From: Nocardia sp. CNY236
GTDB lineage: Bacteria > Actinomycetota > Actinomycetes > Mycobacteriales > Mycobacteriaceae
Reading direction: 5' to 3'
NCBI RefSeq assembly: GCF_000482385.1
Contig: NZ_KI519394.1
Location: 167,972-231,971, forward strand
DNA length: 64,000 nucleotides
Below are positions 1 to 8,667 of the stretch, piece by piece (the first letter of the stretch is position 1; the number at the start of each line of letters is the position of its first letter). Position numbers and translations under genes: made by a program. The notes under the pieces were generated by a model. It had not been told where the DNA came from and ran no database searches. It saw only the letters and a program-made list of their open reading frames with translations.

Positions 1-75
1 CGTAATGCCCGCTTCCTCGGCATAACCCGTGCCTGCACGGACGAGCAGTTCGTGGACGACATCCTCGTGGCTCAT
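1..75 (-). CDS. N-terminal fragment of a gene cut by the window edge
   Basis: Only the first 25 codons are inside the window. Reading leftward from an ATG at 75, the product begins with MSHEDVVHELL and continues to an acidic stretch ending GYAEEAGIT. A GGAGG lies 5 bases upstream of this ATG; an adjacent ATG at 78 is only 2 bases from it, so 75 is the better start. The pattern resembles the first residues of a small actinobacterial HhH-GPD/endonuclease-like family, but that rests on a short motif recalled from memory and the function is not established. It is transcribed divergently from the IniR-like regulator. Confidence 0.55.
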   Translation of the reverse strand, partial: MSHEDVVHELLVRAGTGYAEEAGIT

Positions 76-665
76 CATCGCCTCCTATCGGTACCGACCG
101 CCTACCCGATGCCTCGTTGCATACCCCGGACCGAAACCGTCCCGACGTACCGATACAAACCCCAACCGTGCGGCGGGGGAATGCATTTTCTGCCGGATTC
201 CATTACCTTACGCCGAAACGATGTCGTCCCCATCCGCCCCGCGGCAATCGTCCATCCAGCCGATCCGGCACACACCGAAGGAGACATTCGGTGGAGAATC
301 CGGCGAAATTCCAAGAATTTCCCTAATCTTCCCTGGAGCAGTAAACACATCGCATCCCACAGCCGAACCAGACGTTGTGGCGAAGCGCCGTAAGGCGCCA
401 CGCGCCGACACCTGATGACCCACCGGACCAGAGAACATGCGTGGACGGGGCCTCGAATGACACAGCGCCTGGCGCTCGACAACACTATCGCCGCATCGAA
501 TTCCGCCGCACCGACAACCGTCGACAGCCGCGACGACAGCAATGCATACGCCACCGGTTTCTCCCGAGACCTCCGAACCGAAGTCGAAACAACAATCATC
601 GGTGCCGCACACATGCAGAACAAAAACGGAGCCGGCGACCGCCGGTTGTGTCGGGAGTGTTGACC
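76..665. other. Intergenic region, no convincing gene
   Basis: This 590-base stretch separates the divergent cut-off gene and the LuxR-type regulator. Open frames exist on both strands, but none has a ribosome-binding site with plausible protein composition. The long frame that runs into the regulator lacks protein-like composition before about position 666. It presumably carries both promoters; no motif is clear enough to name. Confidence 0.5.
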
Positions 666-3257
666 GTGACCGATATCGCTTTCGACACACTCCCATACGC
701 GCGAGATATCTTCCGCGACCTGGACTCTGCGAACAAACGACCAGCCGTATATCTGATTCGAGGACGATCGCAGACCGGGAAGTCGACCCTGCTGGCAGAG
801 ATCCGCACCCGTCTGCGCGCTCACGGCGTCCCGGTGCACGACGACACGACCCTGCGCCACGACATGCGCAACGGCGCGGTCACCGCGACCGATCTGCCGA
901 GGGCGACTGGCAACCGCCCGGCAGATCGCCCCGCCGATACCCTCGTCCCGGTCCTGGTGGTCGACAACGGGCACCTGCTCAGCGCGGGTGAACTCGAATA
1001 CCTGCGCGCCGCTGTCGCGTCGGGGCATCGCAGCGTGATCGTCGCCGCCCAGCCCCGTCCCCACGACAAGTCGCTGCGGATGCTCGCCGACACGATCGCC
1101 CGACACGGTCGAATCGTGCGCCTGCGCCCCTTGGGCATCGCCGACATCCCCCCGTTCGCCAGAGAACTGGGCCTGATGGTGCCGCGTCCGGTCATCCAAC
1201 ACATCCACACGCAGACCGCAGGTATTCGCGGCGGCGTGGTCGCCGCCCTGGCCGCCGCCTGCTCGGCCCGTCTGCGGGCGGGCACAGCCGCCGTCGACGC
1301 CGCCGTCGCCACGTGGGTGCGCGGACTCTTGGACGATCTGGAACTCGACCTGATGGATACCCTCGTCGTCGCCACCACCGGCACAGGCCTGGACACCAGC
1401 GAACTCGCCGTTGTGCTCGGCGTGGAACACGCCACCGCCCAAGACCTCATCGACCGCGCACGGGCCAGTGCATTGGTCACCGACGCCGACCTCCTGCTCG
1501 AGCCTGCGGTCGCGCCACTGCGCACACTGTTGGGTGAACGCAGATTCGTCGCGGTCGCGCGCAGGTTGCTCGGCGCTCGTCTCGAAGCGGGCCTGCTGCG
1601 CAACCGCACCGCAGTGCAGCTGGCCGAGTCCGGCGTGCGCGATCCACGCCTTGCCGAGTTCCTCATCACGGCTGCGGAAGAGTCCGAGCGGGATGCGGTC
1701 GGCTATTACAACGCCGCCGCGGCGGCCGGGGCCGATCGCGATCCGATCACGCTGCGCTGGGCCGAGGCCGCGGCGCGCACAGGCGACAGTGAGACCGCGA
1801 TGCGACTGGCCGAGCCGATGTTGGCGCGGTCGGGCATCGCCGGCGCAGACCTCGCGACTGCGGTACGCATCTGCGCGGTGGTGCTGACTCGCCGCGGTCT
1901 GACCGGTCGTGCCGCACAGCTGTACACCTGGCTCGGCCCAGACCGGGTCGGCCCGGACTGGGCCGTCGCCGCCACTGTGCTGCGCGTGGCCGGCGACGCT
2001 GCCGGCGCCGAGGCGATGTCCCGGTCGGCGGCACAATGGCCGCCCACCGAGGCGAGCGCGCAAGCGAGTCTGATCGCGGCTGCACTGGCCGACAGCCTCG
2101 AATCCGGCGACGGCTCCGGCGCGGCGGTATCGACGCTGATGCAAGCAGCGCGCGCCGACGGGGATTCCGACCACTTCCTTGCATGTACCGCGGTGGCGAT
2201 TGCCACTCTGCTCTCGCTCGGTTCCGGCGAGCCATACCGGGCCGCGGACGCCCTGCGACGGGCCAGCGCCCGCGGGCTGCGCTGTGGTCACCTCGACGTG
2301 CTCGCGGCGTGGACGGCGATGTACGGCGGCGACGAGCGTGCGGCCGCGGCCACCCTGGCCACACTGAACCAGGAAGAACTGGACGTACGAGTCCAGCTCC
2401 TTGCACATGGCGTCGCGGCCGGGCTCGCTCGGCGCAACGACAACCACATAGCCCTGGCGCGCATCTGGCAGGCGGCTCGGCCGTTGTTCGATGACGTGCA
2501 GGCCGACCTGCTGTTGCTGCTACCGATCGGCGAGCTGTGGCTCGCCGGCATCCGGATACGGGACGAACAGCGAATCGCGTCCCTGGTGGACGCCGCGCGC
2601 GAGATGTTGCGCCAGATCGCCGAACCACCCGCCTGGTCCAACATCTTCCATTGGTATGGCGCACAGGCCGCGATCGCACACGGAAACCTCGACGAACTCC
2701 GTACGGCGACGCGCCCGTTGCAGGCCGCCGCCGAGGCAGGAAACCGCCACGCGGCCACCCTCACCGATGCCAGCCGCGCCTGGACGCAGGTGCTCGGCGG
2801 CGACGTCCCGACTGCGCCGGTCCAAGCGGCCGCCGCGGCGCTCGCCGGAATCGGCATGCATTGGGACGGCGCGCAATTGGCTACCGAGGCGGCGCGCACC
2901 GTACCCGATACTGCGATGGCGCATATGCTGGTCGACCTGGCGCGCACGATTCACCCCGACACGAGCCTCGACGGCACATCGCCTCGGCCGGCTGCGTCCT
3001 CGGTCGGTGACGGCGGCATACCCGGCTCGACATCGCCGATACCACGGCGCACCACACTGCTCAGCGACCGCGAGCGCGAAGTAGCCGAACTGGTCTTGCT
3101 CGGACTCACCTATCGAGAGATCGGCGCTCGATTGTATATTTCCGCAAAGACGGTCGAGCACCACGTTGCCCGAATCCGACGCCGGGTCGGTGCCCGCTCT
3201 CGTTCGGAGCTATTGTCAATGCTCCGCGCCATGGGACACGGCCCGCTGCCGGTGTAA
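666..3257 (+). CDS. IniR-like STAND ATPase with C-terminal LuxR-type DNA-binding domain
   Basis: An 863-residue regulator. The P-loop GRSQTGKST lies near residues 33-41 and a Walker B-like PVLVVDN near residue 95. A long helical middle follows, then a C-terminal LuxR-type helix-turn-helix (about residues 798-858) with LSDREREVAEL and SAKTVEHHVARI. Size and architecture match Rv0339c (IniR) of mycobacteria, and Rv0338c- and Rv0337c-like genes lie in the same window, which supports the call. The frame is open much further upstream, but GTG 666 follows GGAG by 9 bases and marks where protein-like sequence begins. Such proteins act as ligand-switched transcription activators. The target and ligand cannot be read here; the Hsp70-like gene 46 bases downstream is the obvious candidate partner. 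Confidence 0.8.
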   Translation: MTDIAFDTLPYARDIFRDLDSANKRPAVYLIRGRSQTGKSTLLAEIRTRLRAHGVPVHDDTTLRHDMRNGAVTATDLPRATGNRPADRPADTLVPVLVVDNGHLLSAGELEYLRAAVASGHRSVIVAAQPRPHDKSLRMLADTIARHGRIVRLRPLGIADIPPFARELGLMVPRPVIQHIHTQTAGIRGGVVAALAAACSARLRAGTAAVDAAVATWVRGLLDDLELDLMDTLVVATTGTGLDTSELAVVLGVEHATAQDLIDRARASALVTDADLLLEPAVAPLRTLLGERRFVAVARRLLGARLEAGLLRNRTAVQLAESGVRDPRLAEFLITAAEESERDAVGYYNAAAAAGADRDPITLRWAEAAARTGDSETAMRLAEPMLARSGIAGADLATAVRICAVVLTRRGLTGRAAQLYTWLGPDRVGPDWAVAATVLRVAGDAAGAEAMSRSAAQWPPTEASAQASLIAAALADSLESGDGSGAAVSTLMQAARADGDSDHFLACTAVAIATLLSLGSGEPYRAADALRRASARGLRCGHLDVLAAWTAMYGGDERAAAATLATLNQEELDVRVQLLAHGVAAGLARRNDNHIALARIWQAARPLFDDVQADLLLLLPIGELWLAGIRIRDEQRIASLVDAAREMLRQIAEPPAWSNIFHWYGAQAAIAHGNLDELRTATRPLQAAAEAGNRHAATLTDASRAWTQVLGGDVPTAPVQAAAAALAGIGMHWDGAQLATEAARTVPDTAMAHMLVDLARTIHPDTSLDGTSPRPAASSVGDGGIPGSTSPIPRRTTLLSDREREVAELVLLGLTYREIGARLYISAKTVEHHVARIRRRVGARSRSELLSMLRAMGHGPLPV

Positions 3258-3303
3258 CCGGGGCGCGATTCGTCAGCGGGAACGCCGAAGCGAGGTATCG
3301 AGG

Positions 3304-4683
3304 ATGGCCACTGGGGTCGGCCTGCGCGTCGCCGAGGACATGTGTACGGCCGTCGTCATCACCGACAACGAGGCCGAACCGCACTGCATCGTCCGGGAAT
3401 CAGTGCTGCACATGTCCGATGACGGCAACACCGAACTGGGCGGCGTGGCGCCGACCGGATACTCCCATTCGATCAGCGGATTCTTTTCCGCTATCGGTGA
3501 CCCCGCTGGGATCTCCGTCGACGACGGTGCGCCGTACCGCGCCGAAGACCTGTTCGCGACCGCACTTTTCTGCTTGATCGACCTCGCCGCCGAACACCTC
3601 AGCGGTCCTGCCGAGTTCTACGCGACGCACCCAGCGGGCTGGCCTGACACCCGAGTGCATTCGCTTCGGGAGGCGCTGAACTACCTCGGCCTGCGCTCGG
3701 TACTGCTCATCAGCGAAGGCACGCTGCCCAGTGGGGGAACCTCTGGGACCGAAGGCGATGCACCGGCCCACGACGCAGCCCACGCGGCATTGGCGGCGGT
3801 GCTGGCCACACCCGCCGGTACGGCGCCACCGGATCCACTGACCGCGGAGAACCCGACGGCGGACACCGATGTCATCCCGTCGGTACCGGCGCCTGCCGAG
3901 CTGCCGCAGGCTTATTCGGAGACCCTCCCTTCCGCACTCGCCGAAGCGCCCCTTGCCGAAGCGACTCCGGTTGCCGAAACGACCGCGCGCGCCGTGACGA
4001 CATCGGACACCTCGAAAGCGACCTCGGATAGGGCGCGGGCAGCCGCCGCGGCGTCGAAAGGCGCCAAACGAACGCCAGTGCTGGTCGCCGCGGCGGCGGT
4101 ACTCGGGTTGCTGCTCGGCGGCATCGTCGTGGCCGCGGCGCCACGCGGCGAGGAAGGATCACCGGCTGTACCGCACGAGGCCAAAGCCGAGCGGACCTCG
4201 GTGGTCGGTCCGCCGCCCCAGGTCACGTCATCCGTCCCGCTTCCTCCCGCCATGGCGCCCGAACCGCCGATCGTGATCACCGAGGCCGCCGCGCCGGAGA
4301 CGCCACCGGCGCCCGTGCCGACCAACACCCCGACGACCACAGCGCCCGTAACGACCACCACAACGACCACCATCGGACCGACGACCACAGCGCCCGTAAC
4401 GACCACCACGCCGACCGACACCCCGACGACCACGACCGGACCGACGACCACGACCGGACCGACGACCACAGCGTCCGTGACGACCACGACCGGACCGACG
4501 ACCACCACCACAATGCCGCCGGTCACCGGAACCACCGTCCCGATGAGCACCCGTAGCGCCACGACCACCCCGAAATCGCGTCCAGCTGCACCGGATACCG
4601 ACGATTCCGGACTGCAAACGTCTAGCGACAGCTGGTTATCGATAGCGCCCCTTCCAGGTTTGTGGCCTAAAATGTTGCGCTGA
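3304..4683 (+). CDS. Membrane-anchored Hsp70-like protein with Thr/Pro-rich tail
   Basis: A 459-residue protein. The first ~150 residues resemble the start of an actin-fold/Hsp70-like domain (MATGVGLRV, then EDLFATALFCLIDLAAEHL). An Ala/Glu/Thr-rich linker follows, then one membrane segment near residues 257-280 (LVAAAAVLGLLLGGIVVAAA), and a long tail of TTTAPV/TTTTGPTT repeats. Full Hsp70 nucleotide-binding and peptide-binding domains are missing, so a chaperone role is doubtful. The topology suggests a cytoplasmic sensor half and a wall-spanning tail. ATG 3304 is preceded by GAGG and AGG. It is probably co-transcribed with the IniR-like gene. A related protein lies at 14562-15878. Confidence 0.65.
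   Translation: MATGVGLRVAEDMCTAVVITDNEAEPHCIVRESVLHMSDDGNTELGGVAPTGYSHSISGFFSAIGDPAGISVDDGAPYRAEDLFATALFCLIDLAAEHLSGPAEFYATHPAGWPDTRVHSLREALNYLGLRSVLLISEGTLPSGGTSGTEGDAPAHDAAHAALAAVLATPAGTAPPDPLTAENPTADTDVIPSVPAPAELPQAYSETLPSALAEAPLAEATPVAETTARAVTTSDTSKATSDRARAAAAASKGAKRTPVLVAAAAVLGLLLGGIVVAAAPRGEEGSPAVPHEAKAERTSVVGPPPQVTSSVPLPPAMAPEPPIVITEAAAPETPPAPVPTNTPTTTAPVTTTTTTTIGPTTTAPVTTTTPTDTPTTTTGPTTTTGPTTTASVTTTTGPTTTTTMPPVTGTTVPMSTRSATTTPKSRPAAPDTDDSGLQTSSDSWLSIAPLPGLWPKMLR
4314..4524 (+). repeat. ACGACCACC-type repeat tract coding for poly-Thr
   Basis: A degenerate tandem tract built from ACGACCAC and CCGACGACCAC units, including two copies of a longer block encoding TTTAPVTTTT. It encodes the extracytoplasmic Thr/Pro tail of the Hsp70-like protein. 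Tracts like this often vary in length between strains. It also creates long open frames on the opposite strand that are not genes. Confidence 0.8.
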
Positions 4684-4802
4684 CCGTACAGTGAGGCCGA
4701 GCCTTTACGCAGCGGTCCCCCGCTGGACGAAGACTGTGTGCCAAGGGTTTCCGCCCACGGCCACGGATGTAGCTGGCACCTGCGTGCCAACGAAGGGAAT
4801 TC

Positions 4803-6161
4803 ATGCGCAAGTTGGTGGCGCGTCGCGCCGCGGTCAAAGTTGTCGCCCTCGCCTCGACCGTTTTCCTGGCTCCCTTGTTCGGCATCACGACCGCTGCGGC
4901 GGCGCCCGACGCGCCCGCGCAGCTCGGTGCGGATACCCTGCCAGCAGAATTGGTAGAGGCGGTTTCTCGCGACCTGAACATGACCCCGACGGAGTACCTG
5001 GATCGCGCCGCGCGTGCCCAGCAACTTCGTGACTACGCCCATGAATTCCGCGCGGAACGACCGGATGCCTTCGCGGGCGCCTGGATCGGCAGCGACGGCA
5101 AACCCGTTGTCGCGGTCACGTCTCCGAATGCCGCGAAAATCGCCGCAGCCGACGGATACCACACGCGGTTGGCGCCGATCTCGGCCGACAATTTGGAAAC
5201 CGCTTTGATGCAACTCAACCAGTGGATTTCCAACCTGCCTCGCGAGATTTCACAAGCGGTCAACTCGGTGGCCATCGATCTCCTGAACAGTCGGCTGGTG
5301 CTCAGCATTGCCAACACCCCCGTGGGGCACCTGCTCAACTTGCCTACCCTGCTGGCAAATATCACGGTGATCTTGTCTCCGGATGCCGGTGGCCCGGTCG
5401 AACGGCGGCCGATGGGCGGCGACACATACATCACCGCTCCTACTTCGCTGAGAGATTCGTCACTGCGTGGAGTCGACATCTGTTCGTTCGGGTTCAACAG
5501 CGTCGACGCGGCCGGAAATGCGTTGAACATCAGTGCGGGCCACTGTGATCCGAACCTCGACAAGAGCAACCAAGAGGCCACCGTCTACCTGCCCGACATC
5601 CGGGACCTGCCCGCCAGCCCGGCGCTGGGCACGTTCGTACGTGCTTCGTTGGGCGGCGGTCCCGCGCTGGACTACTCGGTGATCGAACTGAACGAGCGCG
5701 CGGTACGGGCGGGCATGGATCAGCCTTCGGTGCGTGGCGCCAACGGCAGCACGCTGTCGATCACCGGCACCGCCGAACCGATCACCGGCGCCCCGGTGTG
5801 CAAATCGGGTCAATCGTCGACGTTCACATGCGGCTTCGTGGTGGCCGACCGGGTAGAAACCCAGCTCTACACCGCGGAGGGCGAAGCCAGGACGATCCGA
5901 GGGTTCGCAACGTCGGCGTGCACGCTCGGCGGCGACAGCGGCGGCGCGATCGTATCGGGTACCTTGGCGTTGGGCATTACCAGTGGTTCCAACGCCGCGG
6001 ACGCACCGAACTGTGACGAGGCCAATATAGCTCTCGCGCACTACGGTGGCACCGCATCGCTGGGCATTCCGATCCGTGCGATTCTGGCCGACATCGATGC
6101 CACCTCCGGTGGCGGGATCGGCAGCGGCATCCGGCTGCGCACCCGACAGAATGTCAGCTGA
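4803..6161 (+). CDS. Secreted S1-family serine protease with prodomain (copy 1)
   Basis: A 452-residue preproprotein. It has a Sec signal peptide with Arg/Lys start, a hydrophobic core and a TAAAAP cleavage region near residue 35. A prodomain with an alpha-lytic-protease/streptogrisin-like start follows (LPAELVEAVSRDLNMTPTEYL). The trypsin-like domain shows all three catalytic positions: His in SAGHCDPN, Asp in LDYSVIELN and Ser in GGDSGGAIV. Paired cysteines flank the active site. GAAGGGA precedes the ATG at 4803. It should act outside the cell after autocatalytic removal of the prodomain; the substrate is unknown. A paralogue follows in tandem. Confidence 0.88.
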   Translation: MRKLVARRAAVKVVALASTVFLAPLFGITTAAAAPDAPAQLGADTLPAELVEAVSRDLNMTPTEYLDRAARAQQLRDYAHEFRAERPDAFAGAWIGSDGKPVVAVTSPNAAKIAAADGYHTRLAPISADNLETALMQLNQWISNLPREISQAVNSVAIDLLNSRLVLSIANTPVGHLLNLPTLLANITVILSPDAGGPVERRPMGGDTYITAPTSLRDSSLRGVDICSFGFNSVDAAGNALNISAGHCDPNLDKSNQEATVYLPDIRDLPASPALGTFVRASLGGGPALDYSVIELNERAVRAGMDQPSVRGANGSTLSITGTAEPITGAPVCKSGQSSTFTCGFVVADRVETQLYTAEGEARTIRGFATSACTLGGDSGGAIVSGTLALGITSGSNAADAPNCDEANIALAHYGGTASLGIPIRAILADIDATSGGGIGSGIRLRTRQNVS

Positions 6162-6181
6162 GCTTTCCCGGCAACGGGTGG

Positions 6182-6210
6182 TCGCACCCGCGGACAATCC
6201 GCGGGTGCGA
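6182..6210 (+). terminator. Perfect 13-bp stem hairpin
   Basis: TCGCACCCGCGGA and its exact reverse complement are separated by 3 bases, 20 bases after the stop of protease copy 1. There is no T-run, as is usual for actinobacterial hairpin terminators. It suggests the two proteases are separate transcription units. Confidence 0.7.
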
Positions 6211-6261
6211 GAGTAGAAATCGAGAGTGGGAATACTGTGCTGAACCCCATATAGTCTGGGC

Positions 6262-7590
6262 ATGCTCCCGCCACGTTTAAGCCCGCTCCGATCGGCAACA
6301 CGAAAGACCGGAATCCGACGAACAGCACTGGCCGCCGCAGCGGCCATTCTGTTGTGCGTCCCCACGGCGGCGGTAGCGACCGCGGAGCCCGACCAGTCCC
6401 CGGATCTGCCCGCAGGACTGGCGGCCGCCGTGGCACGTGATCTGCATATCTCGCCCGAAGAGTATCTACAGCGCGCAGACCTCGCGCAGGAGGTGGCCAC
6501 GTTCACCACCACGGCCCAGCGAGACTATCCGGACGTATTCGCCGGTTCTTGGCTCGACGCGGGTAGGGCGGTCGTGGCCGTGGCCCAGGGCTCCAGCGCC
6601 GACACGGTGAAACAGGCCGCGGAGTCTTCCGGTTTCACCGTGCGCAACGTCGCCAAGAGCGAGGCCGCGCTGCGCGAGGAGAAGAGCGCGTTCGAACGTT
6701 GGCTGGAGGGTCAACCCGAAGCAGTGCGGTCGCTGGTGCGTGGCGCGGTGATCGACACGGTGAACAACACCGTCGCGGTCCGGGTCGACCAAGCGGGCTT
6801 GCCGATGCCGAGTTTCATCGACCCGGCGCGAGTCATCGTGACGGCGCCGCCGATGGCGAACGAGAATGCGCCCATACCCGCCGGTGAAATCGCTGGAACC
6901 AACCGCGCCTTCACAGCAGGTGACGGATACGCATCCGGCTCCGACGGGGTCTCGCTCCGGTGCTCGCTCGGTTTCAACGGCATCGATCATCGCACTGGCG
7001 ATACCGTGAACATCACCGCCGGCCACTGCAACCCGGACATCCCCTCGGCCGGCCACGGGAACGCCGCCGGAATCTACGAACTCAACGGCAACCAGCCCGG
7101 CCCCCTGCTGGGTGTGTTCGAGAAGTCGGTACTCGGCGAGCAGGACTACTCGATCGTTCGGATCAGCGATCGGGCCGAAGGCCAATTCAGCAACAGCGGC
7201 GTGCGGATACCCGGCTCGGCGCCGATGGTGATCGAAGGGGTGGGGACTCCGGTGGTCGGGGCGCCGGTGTGCAAATCCGGCATGCGCACCGGTTTCAGTT
7301 GTGGCGTGATCAATGCCGTCGACCAAACGGTGCGGGTGGGTGACCACATGCTCTCTCAGAGCTTCTCGGCCAATATCTGTGCACTACCCGGCGACAGCGG
7401 CGGACCGATTGTGACCGGCCGGCTTGCACTCGGCATTTCCAGTGCCTCCTCGGTGGCGGATTTCTCCTTCTGCGTGATCCCGAATCTGATCGGCGCGATC
7501 ACCGGTGACGCGCCCCAGTTGTTCGGACAGCCGCTCGATGTCGTGTTCTCCGACAACCCCGGTCTCGCCGTGTTCACCAACTCGCCATAG
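6262..7590 (+). CDS. Secreted S1-family serine protease with prodomain (copy 2)
   Basis: A 442-residue paralogue of the preceding protease. It has a signal peptide (about 35-40 residues, ending ATAEP) and the same prodomain opening (LPAGLAAAVARDLHISPEEYL). The triad is intact: His in TAGHCNPD, Asp in QDYSIVRIS and Ser in PGDSGGPIV. The two copies align over nearly their whole length but are well diverged, so the duplication is not recent. The start at 6262 has no strong ribosome-binding site; a slightly later start would still leave a signal peptide. The hairpin in front suggests its own promoter. Confidence 0.87.
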   Translation: MLPPRLSPLRSATRKTGIRRTALAAAAAILLCVPTAAVATAEPDQSPDLPAGLAAAVARDLHISPEEYLQRADLAQEVATFTTTAQRDYPDVFAGSWLDAGRAVVAVAQGSSADTVKQAAESSGFTVRNVAKSEAALREEKSAFERWLEGQPEAVRSLVRGAVIDTVNNTVAVRVDQAGLPMPSFIDPARVIVTAPPMANENAPIPAGEIAGTNRAFTAGDGYASGSDGVSLRCSLGFNGIDHRTGDTVNITAGHCNPDIPSAGHGNAAGIYELNGNQPGPLLGVFEKSVLGEQDYSIVRISDRAEGQFSNSGVRIPGSAPMVIEGVGTPVVGAPVCKSGMRTGFSCGVINAVDQTVRVGDHMLSQSFSANICALPGDSGGPIVTGRLALGISSASSVADFSFCVIPNLIGAITGDAPQLFGQPLDVVFSDNPGLAVFTNSP

Positions 7591-7678
7591 CCACCTGGTG
7601 GGGGCTCCTTTCCGCTGCTAAAACTGTCCTTTCCCCTGCTATTACACAGCCCGACGTGGTCTGTACCGACTATCCGAG

Positions 7679-7710
7679 CACATATGGTCCGGCATGCTGG
7701 ACCATATGTG
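7679..7710. promoter_or_regulatory. 32-bp near-perfect palindrome over the NRDE start codon
   Basis: Two perfect 12-base arms (CACATATGGTCC and its complement) flank an 8-base centre that is itself palindromic apart from its outer pair. The likely start codon ATG 7706 lies in the right arm. The size and symmetry suit an operator for a dimeric repressor, or an mRNA hairpin that hides the start codon. Confidence 0.6.
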
Positions 7711-8590
7711 TTTGGTTTTGATCGGCTGGCGCGCGCACCCGGACTACCGGTTGATCGTGGCCGCCAACCGAGACGAGTTCTATTCCCGCCCTACTGAGTC
7801 CATGCGCGCGTGGCCAGAAGTTCCAGGCTTGATCGCTGGGCGGGACACCGGGGCTGCCGGACGAGCAGCCGGCGAACCCCCAGGCACCTGGCTGGGGCTC
7901 GTCACGCAGCCGCAGGACAACGGTCGATTCGGGACGGTCACCAATGTGCGCAATCGCAACGCTCGGGTCATCGACGGCCGATCGCGGGGCGCTCTGCTCA
8001 TGGATTTCTTGCACACCGACCCCGACCACCCGAGCAGCGAGCGGCCCGCCCCGGAAGAGTACACACACGACATCGCCACAGGACGCGACGACTACGACGG
8101 CTACAACCTGGTGGTTTCCGACCTGCGCACGCTGTGGTGGCATTCCAACCGTAGCGCGGGCATGCCTCAGCAATTGGCTGCCGGCTTCCACGGAGTCTCC
8201 AACAGCGCGTTCGTCACTTCCGCACGCCCTATCGACACCGATCTGGAACTGTCTGCGCCACAGCCCATTTGGCCCAAAGTGCGCACTGGGTTGACCGAGT
8301 TGAATGCCGTCGTGCGGTCCGACCCCGAAGCGCTCGATCGCTATTTTTCAGTGCTCACCGACCGTACCGAGACCCTGGATCAGCAGGCGCCGCCCACGGG
8401 TTTGCCCCTCGATCTGGAGCGAGCGCTCTCGGCCAGGTTTGTCGCACACAGCCTGTACGGCACTCGGGCCAGCACCGTGCTGCTCGTGCGTGAGGACGGA
8501 ACGTTCGACCTGGTGGAGCGCTCATTCGGCACACTGGGTCAGGAGTTGGGCACGGTCGCCAGGCAGGGCAGGCTCGATCTGGCCCGATGA
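7706..8590 (+). CDS. NRDE-family (TANGO2-like) protein
   Basis: A 294-residue protein of the NRDE family, named for the conserved motif seen here in AANRDEFYSRPT near residue 22. Family members typically begin with Met-Cys, which fits the ATG at 7706 (MCLVLIGW) better than the upstream ATG at 7694. Conserved glycine-rich segments (GTWLGLV, then GVSNS) are present. The biochemical role of this family is not settled; eukaryotic TANGO2 is linked to heme/lipid handling. The gene stands alone between hairpins and its start codon lies inside a long palindrome. Confidence 0.85.
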   Translation: MCLVLIGWRAHPDYRLIVAANRDEFYSRPTESMRAWPEVPGLIAGRDTGAAGRAAGEPPGTWLGLVTQPQDNGRFGTVTNVRNRNARVIDGRSRGALLMDFLHTDPDHPSSERPAPEEYTHDIATGRDDYDGYNLVVSDLRTLWWHSNRSAGMPQQLAAGFHGVSNSAFVTSARPIDTDLELSAPQPIWPKVRTGLTELNAVVRSDPEALDRYFSVLTDRTETLDQQAPPTGLPLDLERALSARFVAHSLYGTRASTVLLVREDGTFDLVERSFGTLGQELGTVARQGRLDLAR

Positions 8591-8594
8591 ACGA

Positions 8595-8630
8595 CAGGCG
8601 GCCCGCCCTCCGCAGAAGACGGGCCGCCTG
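8595..8630. terminator. 11-bp stem hairpin between convergent genes
   Basis: CAGGCGGCCCG pairs perfectly with CGGGCCGCCTG across a 14-base loop, just after the NRDE stop and before the end of the opposing secreted-protein gene. Its position suits a bidirectional terminator. Confidence 0.7.
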
Positions 8631-8667
8631 AGGCCGAATGGCCGAGCGTCCAGCTGTGAACGACTAC

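Noticed and set aside
375..665. An N-terminal extension of the LuxR-type regulator
   Set aside because: The extension is Arg/Pro-rich without family likeness, and GTG 666 has a good upstream GGAG where the conserved sequence begins.
102..2447. A 781-codon open frame on the minus strand
   Set aside because: It lies antisense to the IniR-like gene, has no ribosome-binding site and no recognisable motif, and its composition is that of a shadow frame in high-GC DNA.
3912..5213. A long minus-strand frame rich in Val and Gly
   Set aside because: It is created by the ACGACCACC repeat tract read backwards, and it covers two well-supported plus-strand genes.
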